From: JAQVPN01 sp036170435
GTDB lineage: Bacteria > Patescibacteriota > Gracilibacteria > BD1-5 > UBA6164
NCBI GenBank assembly: GCA_036170435.1
Contig: JAVHPF010000002.1
Coordinates: 1 to 23,683 of the forward strand
Reading direction: 5' to 3'
Length of the DNA stretch: 23,683 nt
Of this stretch, positions 7,274-16,250 are shown piece by piece (position 1 is the first letter of the stretch; each line of letters opens with the position of its first letter). A program made the translations under genes and the position numbers. The notes under the pieces are model-generated. The model saw only the letters and a list, made by a program, of their open reading frames with translations, was not told where the DNA came from and searched no databases.

Positions 7274-8599
7274 ATGGAAAATATTGAATATCAAAAAATT
7301 ATTGAGGACTTGAAACTTCAAGTTAAAGAAGCTAAAAGTATTTTAGATATTTTAGTTCCTTTAACTGGTAATGGAGAAATATATAAAACTTTATTTGAAG
7401 AGATTTGAAAACAATTAGATGAGGCTTATAAAGATATATCTAAAAGCAAATCTTTAAATACTAAATATTGAAATGAATTAAAAAAATCACAAGAAGAAAT
7501 TGATAATTTTATTGATGAATCTAAAAAGACTATTCTTGAATTAAAATCTATCCAAAGTACTTTAAAAGATTTAGAAATAAACTCAAAAATTAAATCAACA
7601 AAAATAGAAGATTTTCATAAAACTTTTTTAAATTTAAAAAAAGAGATAGATAATAAAAAGAAAGAAATTATTAAATTGTTTACTTGACTATCTTGATTTT
7701 CAAAAAAAGCAGAAGAGTTTTTAAATATAGTTAAAGAAAATAAGATTTCTCGAAATGAGATTTTAAAATTTCTTGAAAAAATACAAAAACAAGCAGAAAA
7801 AAATATTGAAACTTTAAATTGATATTTAAAAAACTGAAAAGAAACTTTTGATAAAATAGAACTTCAAAGTAAAAAAATTGATAATTTTGAAAAATTAAGT
7901 TCTGATAATACTTCAAAAATACAAGATTATTTTAATAATCTTTTTACTCCAAAAAATTCAAAACCTTCAATAAAAGATGAAATAAATAATATTTTACAAA
8001 AAATTAAATCTCAACAGGAAACAATTGACCAACAAATAAATACATCTACCGCAAATAGGTTATGCAATGCTTTTCAAGAGAAAGTTTGAAAATTAGAAAA
8101 AGATTTGTTATTTTGGGAAGATAGAACTTTTAGATTAGCATTTGCAATTATTTTTTTAAATTTATTTTTGATTTTCTTTTTATCACCTCTTCTTAAAAAG
8201 TTTTTTAGTATCAATTTTGAGATTTGAGTATTTCAGCATATTTGAGTTATAACTCCTTTAGTAATATTGTTTTGATTTGCAATATTAGAACATTCGAGAA
8301 TTAAAAAAATTTTAGATGAATATAGTTTTAAATATATTTCTGCTTTTTCAATGCCTGCATATTTTGAATTATTAGAAAATAAAAATCCTAACGATGCAAC
8401 AAAATTTTTAATAGATACTATAAGTGATATTTATAAAAATCCATCAAATAAAATTAATGAAAATTCTAAAATTACATTTTTTGATTACTTTTTTGATTAT
8501 TTTAAAAATATTAAAATTGAAAATGGAGTTTCTATACCTGAATTAGATTTAAAATGAAAATTTTGAAATTTTAATATTGATATATCAAAAAATAAATAA
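7274..8599 (+). CDS. Coiled-coil protein with two C-terminal membrane segments, 441 aa
   Basis: The first 280 residues are almost continuously charged heptad-like sequence (for example SKSLNTKYGNELKKSQEEI and LNLKKEIDNKKKEIIKL), so a long coiled coil is likely. Two hydrophobic segments follow at about 286-306 (FRLAFAIIFLNLFLIFFLSPL) and 317-337 (GVFQHIGVITPLVILFGFAI). A cytosolic tail of about 100 residues begins HSRIKKILDEYSFKYISAF and includes ISDIYKNPSNK. From memory, similar EY/NPS tails occur in uncharacterised coiled-coil membrane proteins found near restriction loci, but I cannot name a domain. It starts 53 nt after hsdS on the same strand, so it is probably co-transcribed. Inferred role: a membrane-attached partner or sensor in the defence operon. 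Enzymatic activity is not suggested by any motif. Confidence 0.8.
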
Positions 8600-8622
8600 T
8601 TATATTTAATAACTTAATTTTT

Positions 8623-9186
8623 ATGGGAATTGAAATCAAATTTACTAATGATCGAAAAACAAGTAAATCCAAATTAGAAAATATAGTTTTAATTATACAA
8701 GTAATAATTTCTATTATAACTATATGATTTGTTATATATTGATTAAATTCATATAAATTTGAAAAGAAAGTAGAATATACCAATACTTTTTCAAGTAAAT
8801 TTTGAACTACTATTCATGATTATGAGGCTTTTTTATATTCTGAATTTTTTAAATCATATATTTCGACTAATACTTGATATTCATTTCAAGCCCCTCTTTA
8901 TAAAATCAATGAAATTCAAATTACTAATAATCAAAATTATATTTCATTCAAGAATTATTTAAAATTATCTTGAGATGATAAAGATATAACAGATTTTACA
9001 AATTTAGATAATAAATATAATGAAATTCAGAATACTTTTACTGCTATAGCAGAAGAAATGTATGATGAAATGACCAATGAATGAAGTTGATTTACTAATT
9101 TTTCATCATGACTTTTAAATAAAAAAGATAAATTAAATAATGATATATATAAATTCTCGGATGATATAATTACTTATATTAAGTAA
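8623..9186 (+). CDS. Single-TM hypothetical protein, 187 aa
   Basis: A short basic N-terminus (MGIEIKFTNDRKTSKSKLE) leads into one membrane segment at about 20-42 (NIVLIIQVIISIITIGFVIYG). A polar domain of about 145 residues follows, rich in Tyr, Asn and Phe (FSSKFGTTIHDYEAFLYSEF and TNLDNKYNEIQNTFTAIAEE). The topology could put this domain outside the cytoplasm. It lies 23 nt after the coiled-coil membrane protein gene and 55 nt before the PHP-ATPase gene, so it is part of the same run. No family is recognised. Pairing with the preceding two-TM protein suggests a membrane complex, but that is inference. Confidence 0.75.
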
Positions 9187-9241
9187 TTATTATTGTCAGT
9201 AAAATTTATCAGTGAATTTTAAATTTCTTTAACTAAAAAAT

Positions 9242-12200
9242 ATGGAAAATAAATATAAAAGAGGTTCTGAATGGAGAAAATGGGATTTACATATACATAC
9301 ACCAGCTTCATTTTTTTGGAAGTGATGAAAAAAGTTAAATACAATGAATCAAGACGAATTAAATTTATCAATAAATGATTTTATACAAAAAATTAATGAT
9401 TCAGATGTAGAAGTTTTTTGTATTATGGATTATTGGACTTTTGATTGGTGAATAAAACTTATCGATTATAAAAAGAAAAATCCTGGTTCTATAAAGAAAA
9501 CAGTATTTAATTGAATGGAATTAAGAGTTGAATCTCCAACTGATTACAGGTTAAATATACATGTTATTTTATCAGACAGACTTACGGAACAACAATTAAA
9601 TGATTTTAAATCTGAGTTAGAAATTAGAATATGATCTAAAAATAAAAAGCTATCAAATGAAGCATTAATTGAATTAGCAAATTCAATGGATTTATCAAAA
9701 GCCAAAAAACATTGATATAATGATCCTAAAACTTTAAATGAAAATGAATTATTAGAATTATGAAGTAAAGTTGCAGAGGTTACAAAAGATTCTCTTAAAC
9801 AAGCTTTTAATGTAATACCAAATGAAACAGGTTATATTTTATTGCCTTATGATACATCTGATGGGTTATTATGACTTAACTGGGAAGAGCATCCACAAGA
9901 TGATAATTTTTTTATGCAAACTGCACATATATTTGAAAGTAGGGATCAGAGAAATATAGATTTGTTTAATTGAAATAAAACAGACGAAAATAAAAACTTT
10001 TTTAATAATTTTTTTAAAACATTATGATCAAAGGCAAAACCTTGTGTATCTTGAAGTGATGCACACAAATTTTCTGACTATTGAAATAATCCTTCTAATA
10101 AATTCACTTGGATTAAAGCAGACCCAACTTTTGAGTGATTAAGACAAATTATTTATGAACCAGAAGAAAGAGTTTATATTTGAGAAAAGCCAGAGGTTTT
10201 AAATAGAGTTAAAAATAATAAAACTAAGTACATAAAAAAATTAAAAATAGATCAAGTTGAATGATATGATGGAAAAAAATGAATTTGGTTTAAAAATCAA
10301 GAAATAGAATTAAATAAAGAATTAGTTGCTATTATTTGAAATAAGTGAAATTGAAAAAGTGCAATTGCAGATATTTTATGAATGCTTTGAAATACAACAA
10401 ATTATGATCATTTTTCATTTTTAAATAAAGAAAGATTTCATAAAAATCAAATATCAAAAAACTTTAAATGAACTATTATTTGGGAAGATAATAGTGAAGA
10501 TAGTTTGGTGTTTTATGAATGAATACCACCAAATAGTATTGAAAAAGTAAGATATTTACCACAAAATTATTTTAATAATTTAACTAACGAATTAGAAACT
10601 AAAAAATTTACTGAAACATTAGAAAATGTTATTTTTAACCATTTAGAAGAATCTAAAAAATTATGACAAACATCTTTTAATGATTTAAAAGATTATAAAA
10701 GTAAAATAATTAGTTCTAAAATAGAAAATATAAAATCAAAATTAGCTGAATTAAATACAAAAGTAGTAAAATTAGAAAGGCAAAAACAACCAGAAGAATT
10801 AGAAAAAATTAATAACAAGATATTAGAAAAAGAAAATGAATTAAAAGTTCAAGAGGATTTACTGAAAGAATTAAATGAAAAAGAAATAAAAGATCCAAAT
10901 ATAGATACTCAAATATGAAGAGAAAAACAAAAGAAATTTGAAAATATTAAGAAAATAAATGAAGAAATTGAAAAAGAAAATGAAGAAATTGAAAAAGAAA
11001 AAAATAATAAATCTCAATTAGAAATTAATAAACAAAATTTACAAAGTTTTTTATGATATTTTGAAAGTATTGAAAAGCAAATTTCAGATTACAAAGATAA
11101 AAATAAAGGAATTTATAAAAATTTATGATTAGATATTGATAAAATTATAGATGTGAGAATTCAAAAAAGTGAAGTTGAAAAAAAATTAAAATTAGTAAAT
11201 GAAGCAATTGAAAAACTGAAGTATACATTTATAGAAAAATCACTTTTAAATTTAGAGCAAGATGAAGCCGTTAAAAAATTGATTGAAGAAAATAGTTTGA
11301 TTGTTAAAAAAGAAAATTTATTAGAACAAATAGAAAACATAAAAAAAGATTTATCAAAACAAGAGAAGGAGTATCAAGATTATATTGAAGAAATAAAAAA
11401 GATTGAAAATAAGATTAAGGAAATTAAATGAGAAAACAATAAATATGGCACTTTAGAATATTATAAAAATATTAAAAAATATATTTCAGATAAAGATGAA
11501 ACATGAAAAACTAATTTACAAAAAGAATTAGATTATATTATAGAAAATAGATTAAATTTATCTTTAGAAATTTATAAATTAAAGAAAGAAATTATTGATT
11601 TATATAAAGAATTTAAAAAACCAATTGATGATAAAGTTGAGGAAAATGAAGAAGCACAAATAAATATTGATGTAAGGTTCTTAATAAAACAAGATTTTAA
11701 TAAAAATTTTCTTAATTTTATCAATCAATGAAGAAGATGATCTTTTAATTGAAAAACAGAATGAGAACAATTATTAAAAGAAATTTACAATGAAAAGAAT
11801 TTAAATGAAGAAAATGATATAAAAGAAATTTTAAATAATTTCATTGAATATATTAATTTTGATAAAAGAAAAGATGAAAAAGAACCATTAGGAAGAAATA
11901 TTTTTGACCAAATTAATGAATTAGAAGAATTTTATAATTATATTTTTTGATTAGATTATATTGATACAGAATTTGAATTAAAATCTTGAGAAAAATCATT
12001 AAATGAATTATCACCTTGAGAAAAATGAACTTTATTATTGATTTTTTATTTAATGATTGATGAAGAGTGAATACCTTTAATTATTGATCAACCAGAAGAT
12101 AATTTAGATAATCAGAGTGTTTTTAGCATGCTTTCAACTTTTATAAAAAAAGCAAAGAAAAAAAGACAAATAATAATTGTTACACATAATCCTAATTTAG

Positions 12201-12382
12201 CAGTTTGAGCAGATGCAGAACAAATTATTTATACAAAAATTGATAAAGAGAAATGAAATACTTTTTCTTTTGAGTCTGGTTCTATTGAAAATACAATAAT
12301 AAATAATCATATTGTTAATATTTTAGAATGAACAATGCAAGCTTTTGATAAAAGAAAAATAAAATATATAAAACAACATTAG
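9242..12382 (+). CDS. PHP-domain/SMC-like ATPase (TrlF family type), 1046 aa
   Basis: The N-terminus SEWRKWDLHIHTPAS is a PHP metal-binding motif (D15, H17, H19), and VSGSDAHKFSDYG at about 280 supplies a later metal-ligand motif. PHP domains are metal-dependent phosphoesterases. An ATPase follows: Walker A GNKGNGKS (366-373, three of its glycines encoded by UGA), a long coiled coil of about 400 residues, signature LSPGEKG (from about 923), Walker B LIIDQPEDNLD (D949, E952) and H-loop H982 in VTHNPN. This layout (PHP, then RecN/SMC-like split ATPase) matches what is annotated as the TrlF family of AAA-like ATPases, often seen in defence islands. Expected role: ATP-driven sensing of DNA or a phage component, coupled to nuclease or phosphoesterase action. 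It sits in the middle of the restriction operon. The family call is firm for the architecture and less so for the name. Confidence 0.88.
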
Positions 12383-12420
12383 TTGTTTTATTGCTGAGAA
12401 ACAGCTGAACTGAGAGGCCA

Positions 12421-12558
12421 AAACAAGTATAATAAAACAAGAAATTATTATTAATAAAAATGATACTATGAATAAAAATGATATGAATCTAAAATTGAAT
12501 TGGTTAAAAATTATGCTTTCTCTATCTGTTGTTTTTTTAGAAACAATTATACTTGTTT
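12421..12558. repeat. 13-bp inverted repeat framing a tiny ORF
   Basis: AAACAAGTATAAT (12421-12433) and ATTATACTTGTTT (12546-12558) are perfect inverted copies 112 bp apart. GGC at 12416-12418 and GCC just after the second arm could extend the pairing past a small mismatch. The arms enclose the 31-codon ORF, with the second arm overlapping its last codons. In RNA this would make a long-range stem that closes the message. Confidence 0.6.
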
Positions 12559-12563
12559 CTTAG
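12468..12563 (+). CDS. Possible tiny single-TM peptide, 31 aa
   Basis: This short frame contains no UGA codon. It reads MNKNDMNLKLNWLKIM and then a hydrophobic run LSLSVVFLETIILVS. One short membrane-spanning segment behind a polar, mildly basic start is the shape of small type I toxins such as Fst or Ldr, but the resemblance is only in shape. It is the only coding candidate in the 220 bp between the TrlF-type gene and the next one, and it lies between the arms of a 13-bp inverted repeat. The start at 12468 is the first ATG of the frame. Whether it is translated is uncertain. Confidence 0.35.
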   Translation: MNKNDMNLKLNWLKIMLSLSVVFLETIILVS

Positions 12564-12602
12564 CCATAAGATAATTAAAAATTTTAATTTTAACTAAAAA
12601 AT

Positions 12603-13526
12603 ATGAGTGATTCTATTTTGTATATTCATTTTGATTTAGATTGATGAAAGCATAGCATACCTATTAATCAATCAATTATCACAGAACAATCAATACAAAA
12701 AATTATTTCTAATTTATCAGAAGTTCTTTTTGAATGAAAAATTAAATTTAATATTTTTATAGAACCTGAAATAGAATGATGATTAGTTAAAAATATAGTA
12801 ATTAGTGCATTTATTTGACTATCTTCATATACATTTACAGCTCGATCTGATTGATTATTAAAATGATTAACTTGAAAAAATATATCTGAATATTCTCAAA
12901 ATTTTTGAGAAGCATTAAAAGATTCTACTGAAAAGTTCTTATCAAAAAATAGTCAAGATTTAGTTGAATCATGACTATGTATAGATAAATTTTATGCATC
13001 CTATGAAGCAAAAAATATCTTTTATAAAACAGCTATAGCTAACAATGATGTAAAATGATTATGATTTTGTAAAGAGCATAATTTTCCTATACAAAGAGGT
13101 CTTTTCTTATATAAAACAATAGAGTTGAAAAAAGAAAAAAAATGAGATAAATTTATAGATAAATATCATGATTTAATTGTTGTTTCATCTATAAATTCTG
13201 AAAAGGAGAAAAAGCTTAAATGGAATGTTAAAGATAAAACCACAGAAGAAAAATTTTGGGTAGATATTTTAGATGATGATTTTTATAAAATCTATTTTTC
13301 TAATACTCTTATGATAAAAGAATTTAAAGTAAAAGTTAGATATAATATCAGTATAGATAATTTTTGAGAAGAAACTATTAGTAATCAATCTATAATTGTT
13401 GTTTATGAATATAATAATAATTATAAACTAATGACTCTACCTAATGATTTTAAAATAGAAACATCACCTTATAAATTACCTGAAAATTATAAAGAAATTA
13501 CTACTCAAACTAATTTAATAATGTAA
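12603..13526 (+). CDS. Hypothetical protein, 307 aa
   Basis: This is a soluble-looking protein that starts MSDSILYIHFDLDGGKHSIP. Features include an N-terminal strand-rich part (KFNIFIEPEIEGGLVKNIVISAF) and a Gly-rich stretch (LLKGLTGKNISEY). A middle segment with Cys and His residues (GLCIDKF, GFCKEHNFPIQRGLF) follows, with a later beta-rich region (LIVVSSINSEKEKK, IIVVYEYNNNYKL). I do not recognise a family or catalytic motif. The upstream sequence TTTAACTAAAAAATATG is identical to that of the TrlF-type gene. It lies 16 nt before the next gene and belongs to the same run, so a role with the defence proteins is likely but unspecified. Confidence 0.75.
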
Positions 13527-13542
13527 TATTATATATCAATAT

Positions 13543-14322
13543 ATGATTAATCCAATTTATACTGAAATTGCTAAAATATTCTGAAAAAATACTTTAGAAT
13601 ATAGAATGATTTCTATTGACTACTTTTTTACAATCTATATTTTTAGAGATAAAGTTCGTATTGATAAACTTTTTGATAGAATTACAAATAATCTGAAATA
13701 TGAGCCTCAATCATATAAATTTGATTTAGATGATTTTAATTATAGAGCAAGTAGTCGGATATTTACAATAGCAACATCTGATAATCCAGAAAATAAAAAA
13801 ATAGAAATGATAAGAACTGCTACAAATGAAGTGATAAATGATATTTTTGTTCAAAATGATATTTTTAAATTATTAAATTCAATTTCTAATAAGGATAATA
13901 ACAGTAACCTTATTAAGGAATCAAATTTAAATTATTTTTCTTCTGAAAGAATACAAGAATTAAAAAATATTAAAAATACTGAGCATGATATTTCAAAAAT
14001 AATAAAAATTCTCGAAGAAGTAAATATATGCTATAATCATAGTTGTTATTTATCAATTTCATCTCTATTAAGAATGTTAATAGACCATATTCCGCCTATT
14101 TTTTGATATGAAAAATTCAATGAAGTAGTTGCGAGTTATAAATTTTCAAAAAGTGATAAAGGAAATATGAATCATTTGATATGATGATTAAAAAATATTT
14201 CAGATTGAAATTTACATAACAAGATTTCAAAGAAAGAAATTTTACCAACACAACAAACTATTGAGTTTAGAGCTGATTTTGATGTGCTAATAAAAAATAT
14301 TATTTTAATACTAAGTAAATAA
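13543..14322 (+). CDS. Hypothetical protein, 259 aa
   Basis: The start is the ATG at 13543; the standard-code frame starting later at 13606 misses 21 residues and stops early at a UGA. The N-terminal half is polar, with YRMISIDYFFTIYIFRDKVRI. The C-terminal half is helical and conserved-looking: CYNHSCYLSISSLLRMLIDH, IPPIFGYEKFNEVV, NLHNKISKKEILPTQQ and a final DFDVLIKNIILIL. The C-terminal part recalls helical domains of the HEPN/DUF4145 type, but the RxxxxH motif expected of an active HEPN nuclease is not evident, so this is a weak suggestion. It overlaps nothing and is followed after 2 nt by the next gene, indicating tight coupling. Confidence 0.75.
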
Positions 14323-14324
14323 AT

Positions 14325-15590
14325 ATGACTTATATAAATGATTTATCAGATTTAGTAAAACTAATTAAATCTAACTTTTCTAAACTTGAATGAAATAATC
14401 CAGTAATATATTTCTTTTTGTTTCTAATATCTATTTATATAAATAATGATTATTTTTCTCGAAATTTAGATGTAAAATACTTCGAGAATTTACTTATAAT
14501 ATTTTTTATAAGTATCTGAATATATATACTTTTTTCATTATTTATACATATAATCAGAGTTTTAAAATATAAATGAAAGTGAGTTTTATATATTGAATCT
14601 AATAATTTTTCTATTGAGAATAATATTAGAAATACTCTAAAAAATAATTTTTGAAACATAAATATAAATTTTGTTAAATATTGAAATCTGTTTTATATTT
14701 CAAATCTCGAAGATATGGAATATTATTATTCTAAGTATAATTTAGAATTTATTGTATATATAGATCAAGATAAAAATATTTTTTATAAATATAGAAATTC
14801 ATGATTTTATTTCAAGATACTTCTCGAATGAGACAATAAAAAAGTAGAAAATAAAATACTAATATTATTACTACTTAAATATATTGAAAACAAAACAAAA
14901 ATTTCTGATAAAATTAAGATAGATATTTATAATATATTTGAATATATAATTAAATGAGATAAAACTAATTCTCTTCATTATGTTATGCTTAGAAATTATT
15001 GTATTTCTAAATTAAAAGAAAATGAAATATCATTAAAAAATATAAAGAAATGAGAGTTACCTTTAAATAGTAATTTCATATTTCCTGAGTATGATTTGAT
15101 CATAAAAAAAGTTTTAGAATTATCTACAAAAAAAGATTTTACATTCTTATCACTTGATAATTATTTTTTAGTTATTTACAGATGATATTTATATAATTTA
15201 CTTTCTATTTCTAATATAAAAGATATTGGTGTAAATAATATTTATAAAAATATATTTAATATTTTAGAATACTTATTTAATAATGAAAATTTATCTGAAG
15301 AAAATAAGTATTATATAATATTTCATTATTATTTATTTTGAGTTTTTGAAAAATATTCTTTAGATAAAAAGAAATTCAAAGAATTTTTACTTACTAAATG
15401 ATTATCTGAAGATATAATTGAAAAATATTTTAAAGAAGCAGTAGTAGAAAATAAATATACAATTGAAAGAGTTTATGTTTACTCATATTTCTTTAATAAA
15501 AAAGATTTTTTAGAATATATCAAAGAAATAACTATAAAAATATACTGAGATAAATTAAATAAAGATTTTCAATTTTATTTAGATTTGTAG
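14325..15590 (+). CDS. Hypothetical two-TM membrane protein, 421 aa
   Basis: Two hydrophobic segments near the N-terminus (about 26-39, PVIYFFLFLISIYI, and 56-77, LLIIFFISIGIYILFSLFIHII) are followed by a large, probably cytosolic, domain of about 340 residues. It contains VLYIESNNFSIENNIRNTL and EFIVYIDQDKNIFYKY, then a long helical part. No motif is recognised. The start is 2 nt after the previous stop. It is the last gene of the plus-strand run and is followed by two hairpins. A C-terminal cytosolic domain held at the membrane fits an effector or anchor in a defence system, but this is inference. Confidence 0.75.
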
Positions 15591-15604
15591 AAAAATAATA
15601 TGAT

Positions 15605-15662
15605 AAAAATATCTGAATATATATAACAATTATGAAAATAATATATATATTCAGATATTTTT
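15605..15662 (+). terminator. Long AT-rich hairpin at the end of the defence run
   Basis: A perfect 20-bp inverted repeat has arms AAAAATATCTGAATATATAT (15605-15624) and its complement at 15643-15662, with an 18-nt loop and a T-run after it. The same 20 bp occur at 3756-3775, before the first gene of the run. Confidence 0.65.
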
Positions 15663-15671
15663 TATTTTCCT

Positions 15672-15699
15672 AAATAAGCCTTCCCTGGCTTATTTTTTT
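15672..15699 (+). terminator. Rho-independent terminator
   Basis: AAATAAGCC-TTCCCT-GGCTTATTT is followed by TTTT. This is a canonical stem plus U-run, placed directly after the AT-rich hairpin, so the defence run ends in two tandem terminators. Confidence 0.85.
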
Positions 15700-15833
15700 G
15701 TCTGAATTTTAAAATTAAAAACTTTTTTTAAAAAACTTAAAAAAATAGATTCAAAATAATGTATATATTTTTTGACACTTTTAGAGATCTCAAAAATTGT
15801 TGTCTTATATAAAATTATACTATTTGAAATATT

Positions 15834-15938
15834 CAGGAAAATCCTACAAATATAATAAAGATTAGCCATTTAAAACGAACTTAAAGTCTTGGTAATCTAC
15901 ATCTGTTTTTTATATTTAAAACCCGTAGGAAGGTCCTG
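15834..15938 (+). ncRNA. Candidate structured RNA (nested stems), unknown family
   Basis: Outer stems CAGGA (15834-15838) with TCCTG (15934-15938) and TCCTAC (15842-15847) with GTAGGA (15925-15930) are separated by a symmetrical 3x3 internal loop. Inside, AGATTA-G-CC (15859-15867) pairs with GGTAATCT (15891-15898), and TTTAA (15869-15873) pairs with TTAAA (15881-15885) around the loop AACGAAC. A -10-like TATACT at 15816-15821 would start a transcript just before the outer stem. The segment is richer in G and C than its surroundings, and the region 15700-15995 holds no gene on either strand that I can support. It may be a free RNA or the leader of the 52-aa ORF. It does not match a riboswitch class I know. 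Confidence 0.45.
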
Positions 15939-15995
15939 ATAAATATAAAATAGGGGTAGTTTAATGAGACTTTATTTTATTTATTCTAAAAGAAA

Positions 15996-16154
15996 ATGAG
16001 TCTTTTATACGAAGTAAATTTAAAAGAGATTGTTGAGATTATAAAAAGTAAAGAAATTAAAAAATATTGAGAATGTAGATATGATGATAAAACACTATTT
16101 GAAATGGCTGAATATTTTATAGAATTTGGGAAAAATATAGTGAATTCAAAATAA
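15996..16154 (+). CDS. Hypothetical protein, 52 aa
   Basis: MSLLYEVNLKEIVEIIKSKE is followed by IKKYGECRYDDKTLFEMAEY and a short tail, with one UGA Gly. It is small, charged and helical, with no membrane segment. It lies about 60 nt after the candidate structured RNA and directly before a strong terminator, so RNA and ORF form a unit bounded by terminators on both sides. Its place beside the serine recombinase would fit a directionality factor or a small regulator, but nothing in the sequence shows this. Confidence 0.5.
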
Positions 16155-16194
16155 AAATAATAAGGATTACTTTTTAGGTAATCCTTATTATTTT
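16154..16194 (+). terminator. Rho-independent terminator after the 52-aa ORF
   Basis: A perfect 17-bp inverted repeat (AAAATAATAAGGATTAC / GTAATCCTTATTATTTT) has a 7-nt loop and T-runs. It separates this unit from the serine recombinase. Confidence 0.85.
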
Positions 16195-16220
16195 GATAAT
16201 TTTATATATTTTATTATACT
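16193..16220 (+). promoter_or_regulatory. Sigma-70-like promoter of the serine recombinase
   Basis: TTGATA (16193-16198) and TATACT (16215-16220) are spaced 16 bp apart, about 30 nt upstream of the ATG at 16251 and directly after the preceding terminator. Confidence 0.45.
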
Positions 16221-16250
16221 AAACGCAAATTATTTAATAACATTTAAATT

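Noticed and set aside
8351..8557. Separate 68-aa protein
   Set aside because: It is the C-terminal tail of the 441-aa coiled-coil membrane protein in the same frame.
11153..11431. Separate 92-aa coiled-coil protein
   Set aside because: It is an internal piece of the 1046-aa PHP-ATPase, delimited only by UGA codons that encode glycine here.
12384..12420. Terminator between the PHP-ATPase and the following genes
   Set aside because: Only a 4-bp hairpin (GCTG/CAGC) without a T-run is present, so it is too weak to claim.
15964..16017. 17-codon leader peptide overlapping the start of the 52-aa ORF
   Set aside because: The frame is short, contains a UGA and has no start signal; it is probably chance.
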